Assembly (NCBI GenBank): GCA_910578345.1
Contig: CAJTRA010000001.1
Coordinates: forward strand, 354,115 to 418,114
Origin: an uncultured Lachnospiraceae bacterium
GTDB lineage: Bacteria > Bacillota > Clostridia > Lachnospirales > Lachnospiraceae
Direction: 5' to 3'
Length of the DNA: 64,000 bases
The notes below the pieces were generated by a model. It was not told where the DNA came from and made no database searches. It was given only the letters and a program-made list of their open reading frames with translations. The translations under genes were made by a program, and so were the position numbers. This document shows, piece after piece, positions 42,202 through 51,279 of the stretch (the stretch's first letter is position 1; every line of letters starts with the position of its first letter).

Positions 42202-44742
42202 CTACTTGTGTCTCACATAGGTAATAAACCGATTACCATTCTCATTCAGCCATTCCGTAGAGTCATTCATGCCCTTCTTATATAATGTTCCCGTCACAGG
42301 ATCCATCACAACAATATTCAGCTCATTGAACCCTACGACTAACACTGCATTACCGTCTTCCAGCAGCGCCAGTACTGGAATATCCTGATTCACATAGTAA
42401 AGCACGGCGTCCAGACTGCACCCCGTCAGGTCAAGCACTGTGCTATCCTGCAAATCGCTTCCCAGGATCGAGAACACAGTACTGCCCCGATCAAGCAGAC
42501 GCTGCGTATCCCTGGACACCCCTTCAAACTTGAGAATCGTATCCAGACACACTGCCAGTGAGCTTCTCGTCTCCGACATCTCATCCTCCGTGATCGCCAT
42601 GATCTGATTTCTGGCGCTCCTGCTTTCCCGCCGCCAGATATATCTCCCAACGTCGTCCACCACTACTCCTGACATTGTATAAGCCAACGCGACCGCCTTA
42701 CCAGGATTGGTATCAATACGCTCTATTCCATTCTTGCCATATACGTAATAACGCGCCTCTGTCGTTTCTGATTCTGACAGCGTGACATCATGATTTCCCT
42801 CAAACAGCACTTCTCTCGGCGTCAGCCGCTTTAAACTCTTCGCATCGATCTCATTCTTCACAACAATCTGCGCGATCGTTTCATAGTTCTCCGTAACCAC
42901 CTCTTCGATCTTATTCGTTCCCTCCTGAAGCTGTTCGTTGCTCATGATTTGATCGTCTTCTGTCTCTTCATAGGTTCCATTCTCCTCATTCCATATCACT
43001 CTGGAGAGTGTGATCTGGTTCTCCTCAATCGTGCTGTCAGTCACATAGACACCATCTTTGCGATATGTTTTCAGCACACTGCCATTTTCACTCTGGATAC
43101 GCACACAATACATGGGATAGACTTCCTTCCCGGAAGCTTCCGATACGATCTCTCTCTTCCTCGTCAATCCATAGATCATGTCCTCTTCCATAAATCCAAG
43201 AATCGAGATATATTCGCCAGGTCCTGCCCCAATGCTTGTCTGCTGCTGCGTATTCAGATTCATCAGCACAAGGCTTTCTGCCGCGTGCAGATCCTCTCCC
43301 TCCTGCCATACGAGCATCTTATTTGAGTCGGATACATGATACCCTCCTTCCTTCAGTCCAGAGACGATCACCTGGCAGGCTTCCGTTTCCAGATTCACAG
43401 CATACACACAGCCATCCATCATGAAGTAGTAGACCGCATTCCAATTCACATAGGAGAGATTTCCAATCTCGTTTCGCAGCACCTCATAGGACTTATGATA
43501 GGGTATATAAATTTTCTCTTCCACTGTATTCGTCATACTGTCGTAGTGATAGATCACCACGCCGACCTTCCCCTCATGCCGCCCTCTGTTCATGTAACCA
43601 TATACCAGAAAATCGACATTTCCCGGCTCGTCCACCGACAAAATCTGAATATCATGCCGGTCATACCTGTTTCTGGCATCTGCCAGCCCCTCCGTATTGC
43701 CATAGAAGCTGAACAGCCTGGCCAGTTTTTGGTCCGTCACATTGTAACTGTAAAGCTTGTCTGCCATGACGAACGCAAATACATTGCCCCCGTCACTCTC
43801 CTGAAGCTTTACTTGATTCCCGACAATACCCAGCATGATCTTATCGTTAATAAAGATATCTGCCTCCTCATCGAAGATTTGATCCATCTCCCGCTCATAG
43901 TCCAGCAAATACATTCTGTCCGGCGTATAGCGGATGCGATAATACTCCCTGACACGATAATAGTTGGTCTCTCTGCCATTTCTTATGGACACAAGATATT
44001 CCATCCCAAAGGATCCCGTCTGCTCTGTCAGTTCCCGGATCGCGACTACAGGCTCCGTAACCTTGTTGACTGTAAGATTCCCCCAGGTCACCTGATGAAA
44101 ACTGCTGTGTATCGTCACTTTATGAAATGTAGTGTTATCTCCCTCGGAATTCGATTCCAGATACTTCGTCAACTCAGCCGCCGCTTCTTTATCAAAAGTC
44201 CTCTCATGAAAATCCATGATATAGTCAAGCTTGTCCTGCATATGCATGGTCCCGCTCAGCACAATCCTTGTGTAATAGCGGATCGGCTCTCCGCCCTGCG
44301 GCGTGATGAGAAATACCAGCATATATTCCGTATCATTCTCGATCAGGTCCTTTAACGTAATGTCAAAGGAGACGGCAGACTCCTCCGTCTCATACTCGGT
44401 TACTTCCGTGCTCTCTACCAGCCGCTCTCCATCCAGACTCCGCACCTCAAATGCGATCTGTGACAGCTCGGTCCCATAAGTGTCCACTTGCACTGCAATC
44501 TTTCTGTCTTCCTCTACCGGCTGCAGGGTATCACGTAAATATGCGCTTTCCATGCTCTCCGCATATCCATGCAGTTCGTTGACACGATGTCCGTTCACCG
44601 ACATTGTTACAATCGGATAGACGGCCTCCCGCATCTTCGTAGTCATATCGGTATTGCCCTGATTCATGATCATGCTGATCAACATTAACGCCGCCACAAA
44701 GATGACTCCCAGCAGGCAGCCTTTTATGATCGCTCTTCTCAT
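42202..44742 (-). CDS. Membrane-anchored large protein with degenerate C39-like C-terminal domain
   Basis: An 846-residue protein with one N-terminal membrane helix (residues 7-25) and an outer region. Residues about 290-620 are rich in short strand repeats with Y/W spacing and may form a propeller. Residues about 735-843 resemble a C39-like fold (LDLTGCSLDAVLYYVNQDIPVLALLEDGNAVLVVGFNELNIVVMDP). The position usually held by the catalytic histidine reads GNAVLVVG, and no CGP-type cysteine motif is seen, so it is probably inactive and may bind peptides. The ATG overlaps the methyltransferase stop (ATGA), so the two are coupled. Function is unknown. Confidence 0.7.
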   Translation of the reverse strand: MRRAIIKGCLLGVIFVAALMLISMIMNQGNTDMTTKMREAVYPIVTMSVNGHRVNELHGYAESMESAYLRDTLQPVEEDRKIAVQVDTYGTELSQIAFEVRSLDGERLVESTEVTEYETEESAVSFDITLKDLIENDTEYMLVFLITPQGGEPIRYYTRIVLSGTMHMQDKLDYIMDFHERTFDKEAAAELTKYLESNSEGDNTTFHKVTIHSSFHQVTWGNLTVNKVTEPVVAIRELTEQTGSFGMEYLVSIRNGRETNYYRVREYYRIRYTPDRMYLLDYEREMDQIFDEEADIFINDKIMLGIVGNQVKLQESDGGNVFAFVMADKLYSYNVTDQKLARLFSFYGNTEGLADARNRYDRHDIQILSVDEPGNVDFLVYGYMNRGRHEGKVGVVIYHYDSMTNTVEEKIYIPYHKSYEVLRNEIGNLSYVNWNAVYYFMMDGCVYAVNLETEACQVIVSGLKEGGYHVSDSNKMLVWQEGEDLHAAESLVLMNLNTQQQTSIGAGPGEYISILGFMEEDMIYGLTRKREIVSEASGKEVYPMYCVRIQSENGSVLKTYRKDGVYVTDSTIEENQITLSRVIWNEENGTYEETEDDQIMSNEQLQEGTNKIEEVVTENYETIAQIVVKNEIDAKSLKRLTPREVLFEGNHDVTLSESETTEARYYVYGKNGIERIDTNPGKAVALAYTMSGVVVDDVGRYIWRRESRSARNQIMAITEDEMSETRSSLAVCLDTILKFEGVSRDTQRLLDRGSTVFSILGSDLQDSTVLDLTGCSLDAVLYYVNQDIPVLALLEDGNAVLVVGFNELNIVVMDPVTGTLYKKGMNDSTEWLNENGNRFITYVRHK

Positions 44743-45947
44743 TCTCCATCCTCGTTTCTATTATCCCGCCACAGCAATCTCTGCAAAGTCGGCTCTATGT
44801 GCAGAAACGCTGTCGTCTGATCGATTTTCTGCCTGATCTGTTCCTGCCTCTTTGCGTGTTCACCATGCGCTTCCCGCTTCACGGCACGCAGCAGAAGATT
44901 CTTGGGTGTATGCTCCATATCGATGAATTCCAAAATATCCACGGCGTACCCATTCGCCTCCAGCATCTCAGCGCGAAGGGCATCCGTGACTAACGCGGAA
45001 ATACGTTCCTTGATAACACCATATTTCAGCACCGCCGAAAGATCCTCGCATCGTATCTGGCGGTTCACTTCATGCTGACAACAGGGGACAGACAGGATCA
45101 CGCCTGCCTTCCATCCCACCGCTTTCGCAAGCGCATGATCGGTAGCCGTATCACAGGCATGCAGTGTCACTACCATGTCAACCGGCCCTTCCTGCTCATA
45201 CGCTGCAATATCTCCTTTGCCAAAGTGAAGTTTTTCATATCCGTACTTCTCACTGAGCTGGTTACAGCGCTCAATCACATCCTCCTTAAGGTCCAGACCC
45301 GTGATCTCCACATCATATCGCTTCAGTTCATGCAGATAATAATACATGGCAAAAGTCAGGTAAGACTTTCCACACCCAAAATCGAGAATCCGCAGCGTCC
45401 TCTCTTTTGAGAGTGTTGGCAGAATATCTTCGATAAATTCCAAAAAGCGGTTGATCTGCCTGAATTTATCATAACGGGCATGTACTACCTGCCCTTCTTT
45501 CGTCTGCACACCCAGGTCAACCAGAAACGGGACCGGAATCTCTTCCTCCAAAATATACTGTTTCGTTCTGTTATGCGCCATTCGTATCTGTCCGGCCTCG
45601 TCCGACTCTGTTTTGGCATACGTATTCTTTTTACTGTTAACTTTCATCTTTCCTTTCTTGCTGACCAGAACCGTCGCCTTTTGTTTTCTGTGCTCCACTT
45701 CGCACTGTTTAAAGTCTTCTGTCAGCAGTTTCTCTATGCGGTCGATCATGGGGCTGCTCTCCCGGTTCTCATGAAACACCTTCGTGCCCTCGTACACGGT
45801 CTCTTGAAAAAGCATCTTCCCCTTCACCATGACCGGCCGTATTTTTATCTTAAACGCTTCTTTCTTCCTTCTCGGATTACTGATTGTGATTCGGTACAGA
45901 CCATCATCCACAGTCTCCTCCAGAAGATTCCTGAGTTCTTGCTGCAT
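44739..45947 (-). CDS. SAM-dependent methyltransferase (Methyltransf_32-like)
   Basis: A 402-residue class I methyltransferase. Residues 1-130 are a basic, lysine-rich N-terminal part that may bind RNA. The SAM-binding motif is RILDFGCGKSYLTFA, with TGLDL as the acidic loop, VVTLHACDTATDHALA and VPCCQHE. This combination is seen in the TRM13/Methyltransf_32 group, so an RNA target is plausible but unproved. It is translationally coupled to the anchored C39-like protein, a pairing with no obvious logic. Confidence 0.82.
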   Translation of the reverse strand: MQQELRNLLEETVDDGLYRITISNPRRKKEAFKIKIRPVMVKGKMLFQETVYEGTKVFHENRESSPMIDRIEKLLTEDFKQCEVEHRKQKATVLVSKKGKMKVNSKKNTYAKTESDEAGQIRMAHNRTKQYILEEEIPVPFLVDLGVQTKEGQVVHARYDKFRQINRFLEFIEDILPTLSKERTLRILDFGCGKSYLTFAMYYYLHELKRYDVEITGLDLKEDVIERCNQLSEKYGYEKLHFGKGDIAAYEQEGPVDMVVTLHACDTATDHALAKAVGWKAGVILSVPCCQHEVNRQIRCEDLSAVLKYGVIKERISALVTDALRAEMLEANGYAVDILEFIDMEHTPKNLLLRAVKREAHGEHAKRQEQIRQKIDQTTAFLHIEPTLQRLLWRDNRNEDGE

Positions 45948-46061
45948 TCTGCCTCCCGTCGCTGAGGTAATCTTCCTCTTTGTCTTTGATAGCTTTGCGC
46001 TTCCCTGTCACTCTCTCCTACAGTCTGTTTCTATTGTAATAAGAATACTGCAAAACCTCAA

Positions 46062-46433
46062 CTAAAATTTTAAGATTCCGTTGTTGTTGCAATGGCGTCT
46101 TCTGTAAATCTCATAGCACAGGAGGATCTGGACAAACTCGGCTATCTTATTCTGGTCCTCGCCTGCCATCTCTTCTTCCGATTTTCTGATTTTATCCACG
46201 ATGATCTGGGTCAATCTGTAGATCTGCCATTTATCTGGATATTCATCATAGATCATGCTGCCTTCATAATCCATATGATCCAGTGTCTCTGCAATCATCT
46301 TCTGGAATTTTTTCGCCTGGGCCGGGTACATCTCCTGCAGATATTCCAGATCACGCGTTACGCTGTCCTCCTGCTGATAAAACATCGGCAGTGGATACGC
46401 CATATAGAATGGTAATATTCTTGATTGATTCAT
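46062..46433 (-). CDS. Conserved small hypothetical protein
   Basis: A 123-residue soluble protein beginning MNQSRILPFYMAYPLPMFY, an aromatic and proline-rich start, followed by a charged helical region (YLQEMYPAQAKKFQKMIAETLDHMDYEGS) and a C-terminal EIYRRRHC. Codon usage and composition look coding. No catalytic or binding motif was recognised. I know similar short proteins in Lachnospiraceae but no function. Its ribosome site is weak. It precedes the methyltransferase gene by 114 bases. Confidence 0.65.
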   Translation of the reverse strand: MNQSRILPFYMAYPLPMFYQQEDSVTRDLEYLQEMYPAQAKKFQKMIAETLDHMDYEGSMIYDEYPDKWQIYRLTQIIVDKIRKSEEEMAGEDQNKIAEFVQILLCYEIYRRRHCNNNGILKF

Positions 46434-46521
46434 GTCATACCAACTTTGATATCTTTTCTTCTATCATATGCAGCGGCACAGGGAAAGCGCATAGAAAAGA
46501 CGATTTTGGAACAGCCGCTTG

Positions 46522-46550
46522 TTGAACGCATATTTTATTCATGGTATAGT
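46522..46550 (+). promoter_or_regulatory. Promoter of the InlB-repeat surface protein gene
   Basis: TTGAAC (46522-46527), 17 bases, TATAGT (46545-46550). It favours the ATG at 46623 over the open frame back to 46425. Confidence 0.7.
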
Positions 46551-46622
46551 AAAGTTACAATCATATTATCTCATCCAACGGCTGCGCCAATAAAGCCTTT
46601 CGATGGCAGAACGGAGGACAAA

Positions 46623-49151
46623 ATGAAACGTAAATTCACCCATTTTATCAGAACCTGTCTGTTTACTTTGATACTGCTTCTTGCTAGTATTCTCCCATGC
46701 CATGCTTCCGGGATTGGTTCCGGCGCAGCGCCGGATACTCCAGAGGACCCTTCTTATCTGTTAGAGGCGGACCGAACCCAGATCAGTTTCGGCGCCTTGG
46801 AACAAGGCGGTCTTCTTTCTGGCCAGAACATTGTACTGACAAATCGGGGAACCACTCAGATTCAGCTTCTTTGGTATGAGTCGGATCCCTACAACTGTAT
46901 TGTCGTAGATGCTCCGGATCTCCTTTCTTTGGAGCCAGGAAAATCCTGCACCTTCACTGTCACGGCTGTTACCTCCCTAAGCGCCGGAGTCTATAGCGCC
47001 GATCTCTTCTTCGGCGATACATCGGACCCTTATTTTGAGCATGGCGCTTCGGTCAATCTGACCATGGACATCATGGAGCCTGCTCCGCCTGCGCCCGTAA
47101 TCACTTCTGTCAGCATCTCTCCCGGAACCGTAGCGGCATCTAAGAATTCGACTTGCACTTTCACTGCATCTGTGTCCGGAGAAAACAATTACAGTCGCGA
47201 AGTCGTATGGAGTGTTTCCGGACATAAGAGCAGTAATACCTTTATTGACAGTAACGGCATCTTAAATATTGCTGCGGACGAGACTTCCTCCGCTCTGATC
47301 GTGAAAGCCGTTTCCAGACAGGACAGCCGTTACAGCGCGACGGCGCTTGTCTCTTTATTAAAATCCAGTTATTTCCTGCAGGTAGAAGCTGAGCCGGACA
47401 ACGGAGGCACAGTACACGGAAGCGGTATCGTCGAGGAGGGCGGATATGTCACGATCTCTGCGGCGCCGCACAACGGCTTTGTCTTCGACGGATGGTTTTT
47501 GGACGGCAATCGAGTCTCCTCACATTCCCAGTTTGTCGTGGACAATCTTCATAGCAACAGAACTTATACCGCCATTTTCAGGCCTGTTAGCTGCCGGATT
47601 AATATCGCTGTCAATAACCCCAATGCCGGCACGGCTACCGAAAGCAGAGACATTAAATATGGGGACAGCATCACCATAGAAGCTGTCGCCAAAGACGGCT
47701 ACCAATTTGATCATTGGGCAGAAAACGGAACGATTATCGGCACAGAGAAGAAACTGACACTGGAGCAGGTCAGGAAATCCCGAACGATAACGGCTGTTTT
47801 TTCACAGAATCAATACTCTCTTTTCCTGAATTCCTCCCCGGAAAATATCGGTATCTTAACCGGACAGGGAACTTATGACAGAGGGAGCAATATTCGAATA
47901 ACGGCGGTGCCGACACAGGACTATCATTTCACCGGATGGACGGAGAATGGTATGATTGTCAGTACGAACTGGGATTTTACCATCAACAATATGACAAGGG
48001 ATATGCATCTGACTGCCGTTTTTGAAAGAGAGAAAGCAGTTCTGTATACCATTACTGCCTCTGCGTCCCCAGGCGGGATCATATCCCCTGCGGGCGAGAC
48101 CCGCATTCCCGAAGGATCCGGAATCCTGTACACAGTCACGCCCGGAAGCGGTTACACCATCAGTGCCGTATATGCGGACGGTCAGCCGGTAGGCGCTGTA
48201 TCCTCCTACCGCTTCACAGACGTAAGAAAAAATCATACCATTTCTGCTGATTTTGCAGAACTCCCCAAGCAGGAAGATACGGCTCCTGCGCCAGCCGAAA
48301 CAAAGAAACCTGTGAAAGCGCCTTCCTCCAGGGAGGAGCCGCCTTCGCAGCCCCAGACCGCCGATAAGAATGAATCATCCGGGACTTTCCAACACCTGGG
48401 CACCTCTGTAGAAGAAGCCCAGAAGCTGATTGAGGAAGGAAACGACAAGGAACTGATGATCAGCGCTCTGGAAACAGGCGGTCTGCAGGTAACGATCCAC
48501 AATGATTTTGCTGACACGATACAGGAAACTTCTTCCGGCAGCTTTTATGACAATTCCAACGTCGCCAATTTCGAAGTCGTACTGAATTATGTTCTGGATC
48601 AAGAAGATAAGATCGATATGCTGCTTGGGCGCAATCCAATCTCGATCAATCTTTACATTGACTGCCTTGACGGCACAGAACCGCCAGACACTGTCAGGGT
48701 TTTTGAGGAAAAGAAAATGCCGGGTATGCAGATTGGGCAATATTTTGAGGTATCTCTGATGGAGACAAGACAGAGCGATACCCGTATGATCACGGAGCTT
48801 CCAGGTCCCCTTAAAGTAACCCTGAATCTGCCCGAACATTTGAAGACTGAAGACCGGAGATTCTACATACTAAGGCTGCACACAAAGGAGGACGGCACGC
48901 AGGAATTCACTGAGCTTGCAGATGAGGACAATAATCCTGACACTGTCACTTTCTCTACCGACCGCTTTTCTCCTTATGCGATCGCCTACATTGACCCGCA
49001 TGTAAAAGGGACAGAGACTCCAAAAGCAATCGAGCAGACTGGCTCCAGCGGATGGGTAACGACTGTTATTTTAATCTCCTGCCTTTTTGCCGCCGTCGCT
49101 GTCACTACGATTTTGATTTTCCTCCTGATCAGAAGAAGACGGGAAGATTAA
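46623..49151 (+). CDS. Surface protein with Ig-like and divergent InlB B-repeats, C-terminal membrane anchor
   Basis: An 842-residue exported protein. Residues 1-30 are a signal peptide. An ASH-like or beta-sandwich domain follows (about 40-150), then a BIG_2-like Ig domain (SVSISPGTVAASKNSTCTF, about 160-240). Four divergent InlB B-repeats come next, marked by FVFDGWFLDGN, YQFDHWAENGT, YHFTGWTENGM and a final variant YTISAVYADGQ without the tryptophan. After a Pro/Lys/Glu linker comes a less typical region (about 590-800). One membrane helix and RRRRED close the protein, with no sortase motif. It is likely an adhesin or wall-spanning protein. Confidence 0.85.
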   Translation: MKRKFTHFIRTCLFTLILLLASILPCHASGIGSGAAPDTPEDPSYLLEADRTQISFGALEQGGLLSGQNIVLTNRGTTQIQLLWYESDPYNCIVVDAPDLLSLEPGKSCTFTVTAVTSLSAGVYSADLFFGDTSDPYFEHGASVNLTMDIMEPAPPAPVITSVSISPGTVAASKNSTCTFTASVSGENNYSREVVWSVSGHKSSNTFIDSNGILNIAADETSSALIVKAVSRQDSRYSATALVSLLKSSYFLQVEAEPDNGGTVHGSGIVEEGGYVTISAAPHNGFVFDGWFLDGNRVSSHSQFVVDNLHSNRTYTAIFRPVSCRINIAVNNPNAGTATESRDIKYGDSITIEAVAKDGYQFDHWAENGTIIGTEKKLTLEQVRKSRTITAVFSQNQYSLFLNSSPENIGILTGQGTYDRGSNIRITAVPTQDYHFTGWTENGMIVSTNWDFTINNMTRDMHLTAVFEREKAVLYTITASASPGGIISPAGETRIPEGSGILYTVTPGSGYTISAVYADGQPVGAVSSYRFTDVRKNHTISADFAELPKQEDTAPAPAETKKPVKAPSSREEPPSQPQTADKNESSGTFQHLGTSVEEAQKLIEEGNDKELMISALETGGLQVTIHNDFADTIQETSSGSFYDNSNVANFEVVLNYVLDQEDKIDMLLGRNPISINLYIDCLDGTEPPDTVRVFEEKKMPGMQIGQYFEVSLMETRQSDTRMITELPGPLKVTLNLPEHLKTEDRRFYILRLHTKEDGTQEFTELADEDNNPDTVTFSTDRFSPYAIAYIDPHVKGTETPKAIEQTGSSGWVTTVILISCLFAAVAVTTILIFLLIRRRRED

Positions 49152-49167
49152 GATCGATGGAAGATAA

Positions 49168-49193
49168 GAAAGGCGGGATCCCTCCCGCCTTTC
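49168..49193. terminator. Bidirectional Rho-independent terminator
   Basis: GAAAGGCGGGA pairs with TCCCGCCTTTC around TCCC between the surface protein gene and atpC, which converge. T-rich ends are formed by the stem itself (CCTTTCT). Confidence 0.82.
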
Positions 49194-49217
49194 TGTCAGA
49201 TGTCTTACTATTCTTAC

Positions 49218-49625
49218 TTATTTCCGGACCGTTTCGATTCTGGCCACTGCGCGCTTCAAAGACAGCTCTGCCCTGTTCATATCTGTTCCAGGCGCATGTT
49301 CTCTGATCCTCTCTTCCGCACGGGACTTAGAACTCTCGGCACGCGACACATCAATTTCAGACGGCCACTCTATGATCTCGGCAAGGATCGTCACCTTCTC
49401 CTGCAGTACTTCCACAAAACCTGCATGAAGCGCTGCTTCCAGGATCTCACCTTCCTTCGTGATCGTCAGTATGCCTGGTGCAAGGATCATCGTCATCGGA
49501 ATATGGTCCTTATAAATGCCAACTTCCCCTTCCACGGTATTGAACTCTACCATGGAGACTTCCGCCTCATAGAAAATCCTGTCCGGCGTAATAATCTTTA
49601 ATGTAAAATTTCTATCATCAGCCAT
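49218..49625 (-). CDS. atpC: F-ATP synthase epsilon subunit
   Basis: A 135-residue central-stalk subunit with the N-terminal beta sandwich (LKIITPDRIFYEAEVSMVEFNTVEGEVGIYKDH) and a C-terminal helical pair (SRAESSKSRAEERIRE) that can regulate hydrolysis. It is the last gene of the operon, 47 bases after atpD. Confidence 0.94.
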   Translation of the reverse strand: MADDRNFTLKIITPDRIFYEAEVSMVEFNTVEGEVGIYKDHIPMTMILAPGILTITKEGEILEAALHAGFVEVLQEKVTILAEIIEWPSEIDVSRAESSKSRAEERIREHAPGTDMNRAELSLKRAVARIETVRK

Positions 49626-49672
49626 ACACTACCTGCTTTCATCTAACTTGAGATGCTGTCACGGTCACCCTT

Positions 49673-51076
49673 TTATTTCATTCGTGCAAGCACATCGTCT
49701 ATGCTTCCTGCATTCAGGAAATAGCTCTCCGGAACTTCGTCATGTTTTCCTTCCAGAATTTCCTTAAAGCTGCGGATTGTCTCTGCAATCGGCACGTATT
49801 TTCCTTCCAGACCAGTAAACTGTCCTGCTACGAAGAACGGCTGAGACAGGAATCTCTGTACCTTTCTCGCACGGGAAACGACCAGTTTATCTTCTTCTGA
49901 AAGCTCATCCATACCAAGAATCGCGATAATATCCTGTAATTCCTTATATTTCTGCAAAATTTCCTGCACACCTCTGGCAACCTCGTAATGCTCCTGTCCG
50001 ACAATTCTGGGATCCAGGATTCTGGACGTAGACTCCAGAGGATCCACTGCCGGGTAGATACCAAGCTCTACGATCGACCTGGACAATACGGTGGTAGCAT
50101 CCAGATGAGCAAATGTGGTAGCCGGAGCCGGGTCAGTCAAGTCATCCGCTGGCACATAAACCGCCTGTACGGAAGTGATGGAACCGCTCTTGGTGGATGT
50201 GATACGCTCCTGCAACGCACCCATCTCTGTCTGCAGCGTAGGCTGATAACCAACGGCAGAAGGCATACGGCCAAGCAACGCAGACACTTCGGAACCTGCC
50301 TGTGTAAAACGGAAAATATTATCGATGAATAACAGCACGTCTTTTCCGCCTTTGTCACGGAAGTACTCTGCCATCGTCAGACCAGTCAGACCCACTCTCA
50401 TTCTGGCTCCCGGCGGCTCGTTCATCTGTCCGAACACCATCGTCGTCTTATCAATAACGCCTGACTCTCTCATCTCGTGGTAGAGGTCGTTACCTTCCCT
50501 GGTACGCTCTCCAACACCGGTGAACACGGAATATCCGCCGTGCTCCGTTGCGATATTACGGATCAGCTCCTGGATCAATACCGTCTTACCTACACCCGCA
50601 CCGCCGAACAATCCGATCTTACCACCCTTCTGGTAAGGGCAGAGCAGGTCAACGACCTTGATACCCGTCTCCAGAAGCTCTGTCTCGGTAGCCTGCTCTT
50701 CAAACTTCGGGGCAGGTCTGTGGATCGGCTCATAGAATACGTCTGTGGGCGCCTCGATATTATCGATCGGCTGTCCTAAGACATTAAAGATACGACCCAG
50801 TGTATTTTCACCAACTGGAACCGTGATCGGCGCGCCTGTCGCAACCGCATCCATACCTCTCACAAGTCCGTCGGTAGAACCCATAGCGATACATCTTACC
50901 GTATCATCACCCAGATGCTGTGAAACTTCCACGACCAACTCTCCGCCGTCTTTCAACGGAATTTTGATCGCATCGTTAATTTCCGGCATGTTGCCTGCTG
51001 AAAACTTGATATCCAGCACGGCGCCGATGATCTGAGTGATTTTTCCAAGATTTTCACTCGTCTTTACTTCTGCCAT
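49673..51076 (-). CDS. atpD: F-ATP synthase beta subunit
   Basis: A 467-residue catalytic subunit. P-loop GGAGVGKTVLIQEL, catalytic glutamate region GVGERTREGNDLY, DELSEED of the lever. Start has AAAGGA. It is set apart from atpG by a 203-base gap with two tandem palindromic elements and a hairpin, whereas most other atp gaps are short. Confidence 0.97.
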   Translation of the reverse strand: MAEVKTSENLGKITQIIGAVLDIKFSAGNMPEINDAIKIPLKDGGELVVEVSQHLGDDTVRCIAMGSTDGLVRGMDAVATGAPITVPVGENTLGRIFNVLGQPIDNIEAPTDVFYEPIHRPAPKFEEQATETELLETGIKVVDLLCPYQKGGKIGLFGGAGVGKTVLIQELIRNIATEHGGYSVFTGVGERTREGNDLYHEMRESGVIDKTTMVFGQMNEPPGARMRVGLTGLTMAEYFRDKGGKDVLLFIDNIFRFTQAGSEVSALLGRMPSAVGYQPTLQTEMGALQERITSTKSGSITSVQAVYVPADDLTDPAPATTFAHLDATTVLSRSIVELGIYPAVDPLESTSRILDPRIVGQEHYEVARGVQEILQKYKELQDIIAILGMDELSEEDKLVVSRARKVQRFLSQPFFVAGQFTGLEGKYVPIAETIRSFKEILEGKHDEVPESYFLNAGSIDDVLARMK

Positions 51077-51130
51077 CTCTCTTTCCTTTCACTCATTTTT
51101 ATTCATCTAACGTGCATTCCCTCTCACCCA

Positions 51131-51276
51131 GGAAGAATGCATGCTTTTCGCATTCTTCCAGACATGACTTAGTTGTTCTTAGACTGCGTATTTTGCAGTC
51201 CTAGCACAACTTCATGTCTTATGATTTAGTTGTTCTTGGACTGCGTATTTTGCAGTCCTAGCACAACTTCATGTCT
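51131..51276 (-). repeat. Intercistronic structured element, copy 2, palindrome duplicated in tandem
   Basis: In transcript sense, starting 3 bases after the atpG stop: palindrome 2b (51276-51221, outer stem shortened to ATGA/TCAT), palindrome 2a (51219-51160), then hairpin D (51159-51131). 2a has stem A AGACATGA/TCATGTCT, B AGTTGT/ACAACT, C GACTGC/GCAGTC, loop AAAATAC and bulge AAG. Compared with copy 1 (7481-7569), stem C changes at two base pairs and hairpin D at one, each on both sides so pairing holds. 2a and 2b are nearly identical, so the duplication is recent or kept alike. Confidence 0.87.
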
Positions 51277-51279
51277 TCT

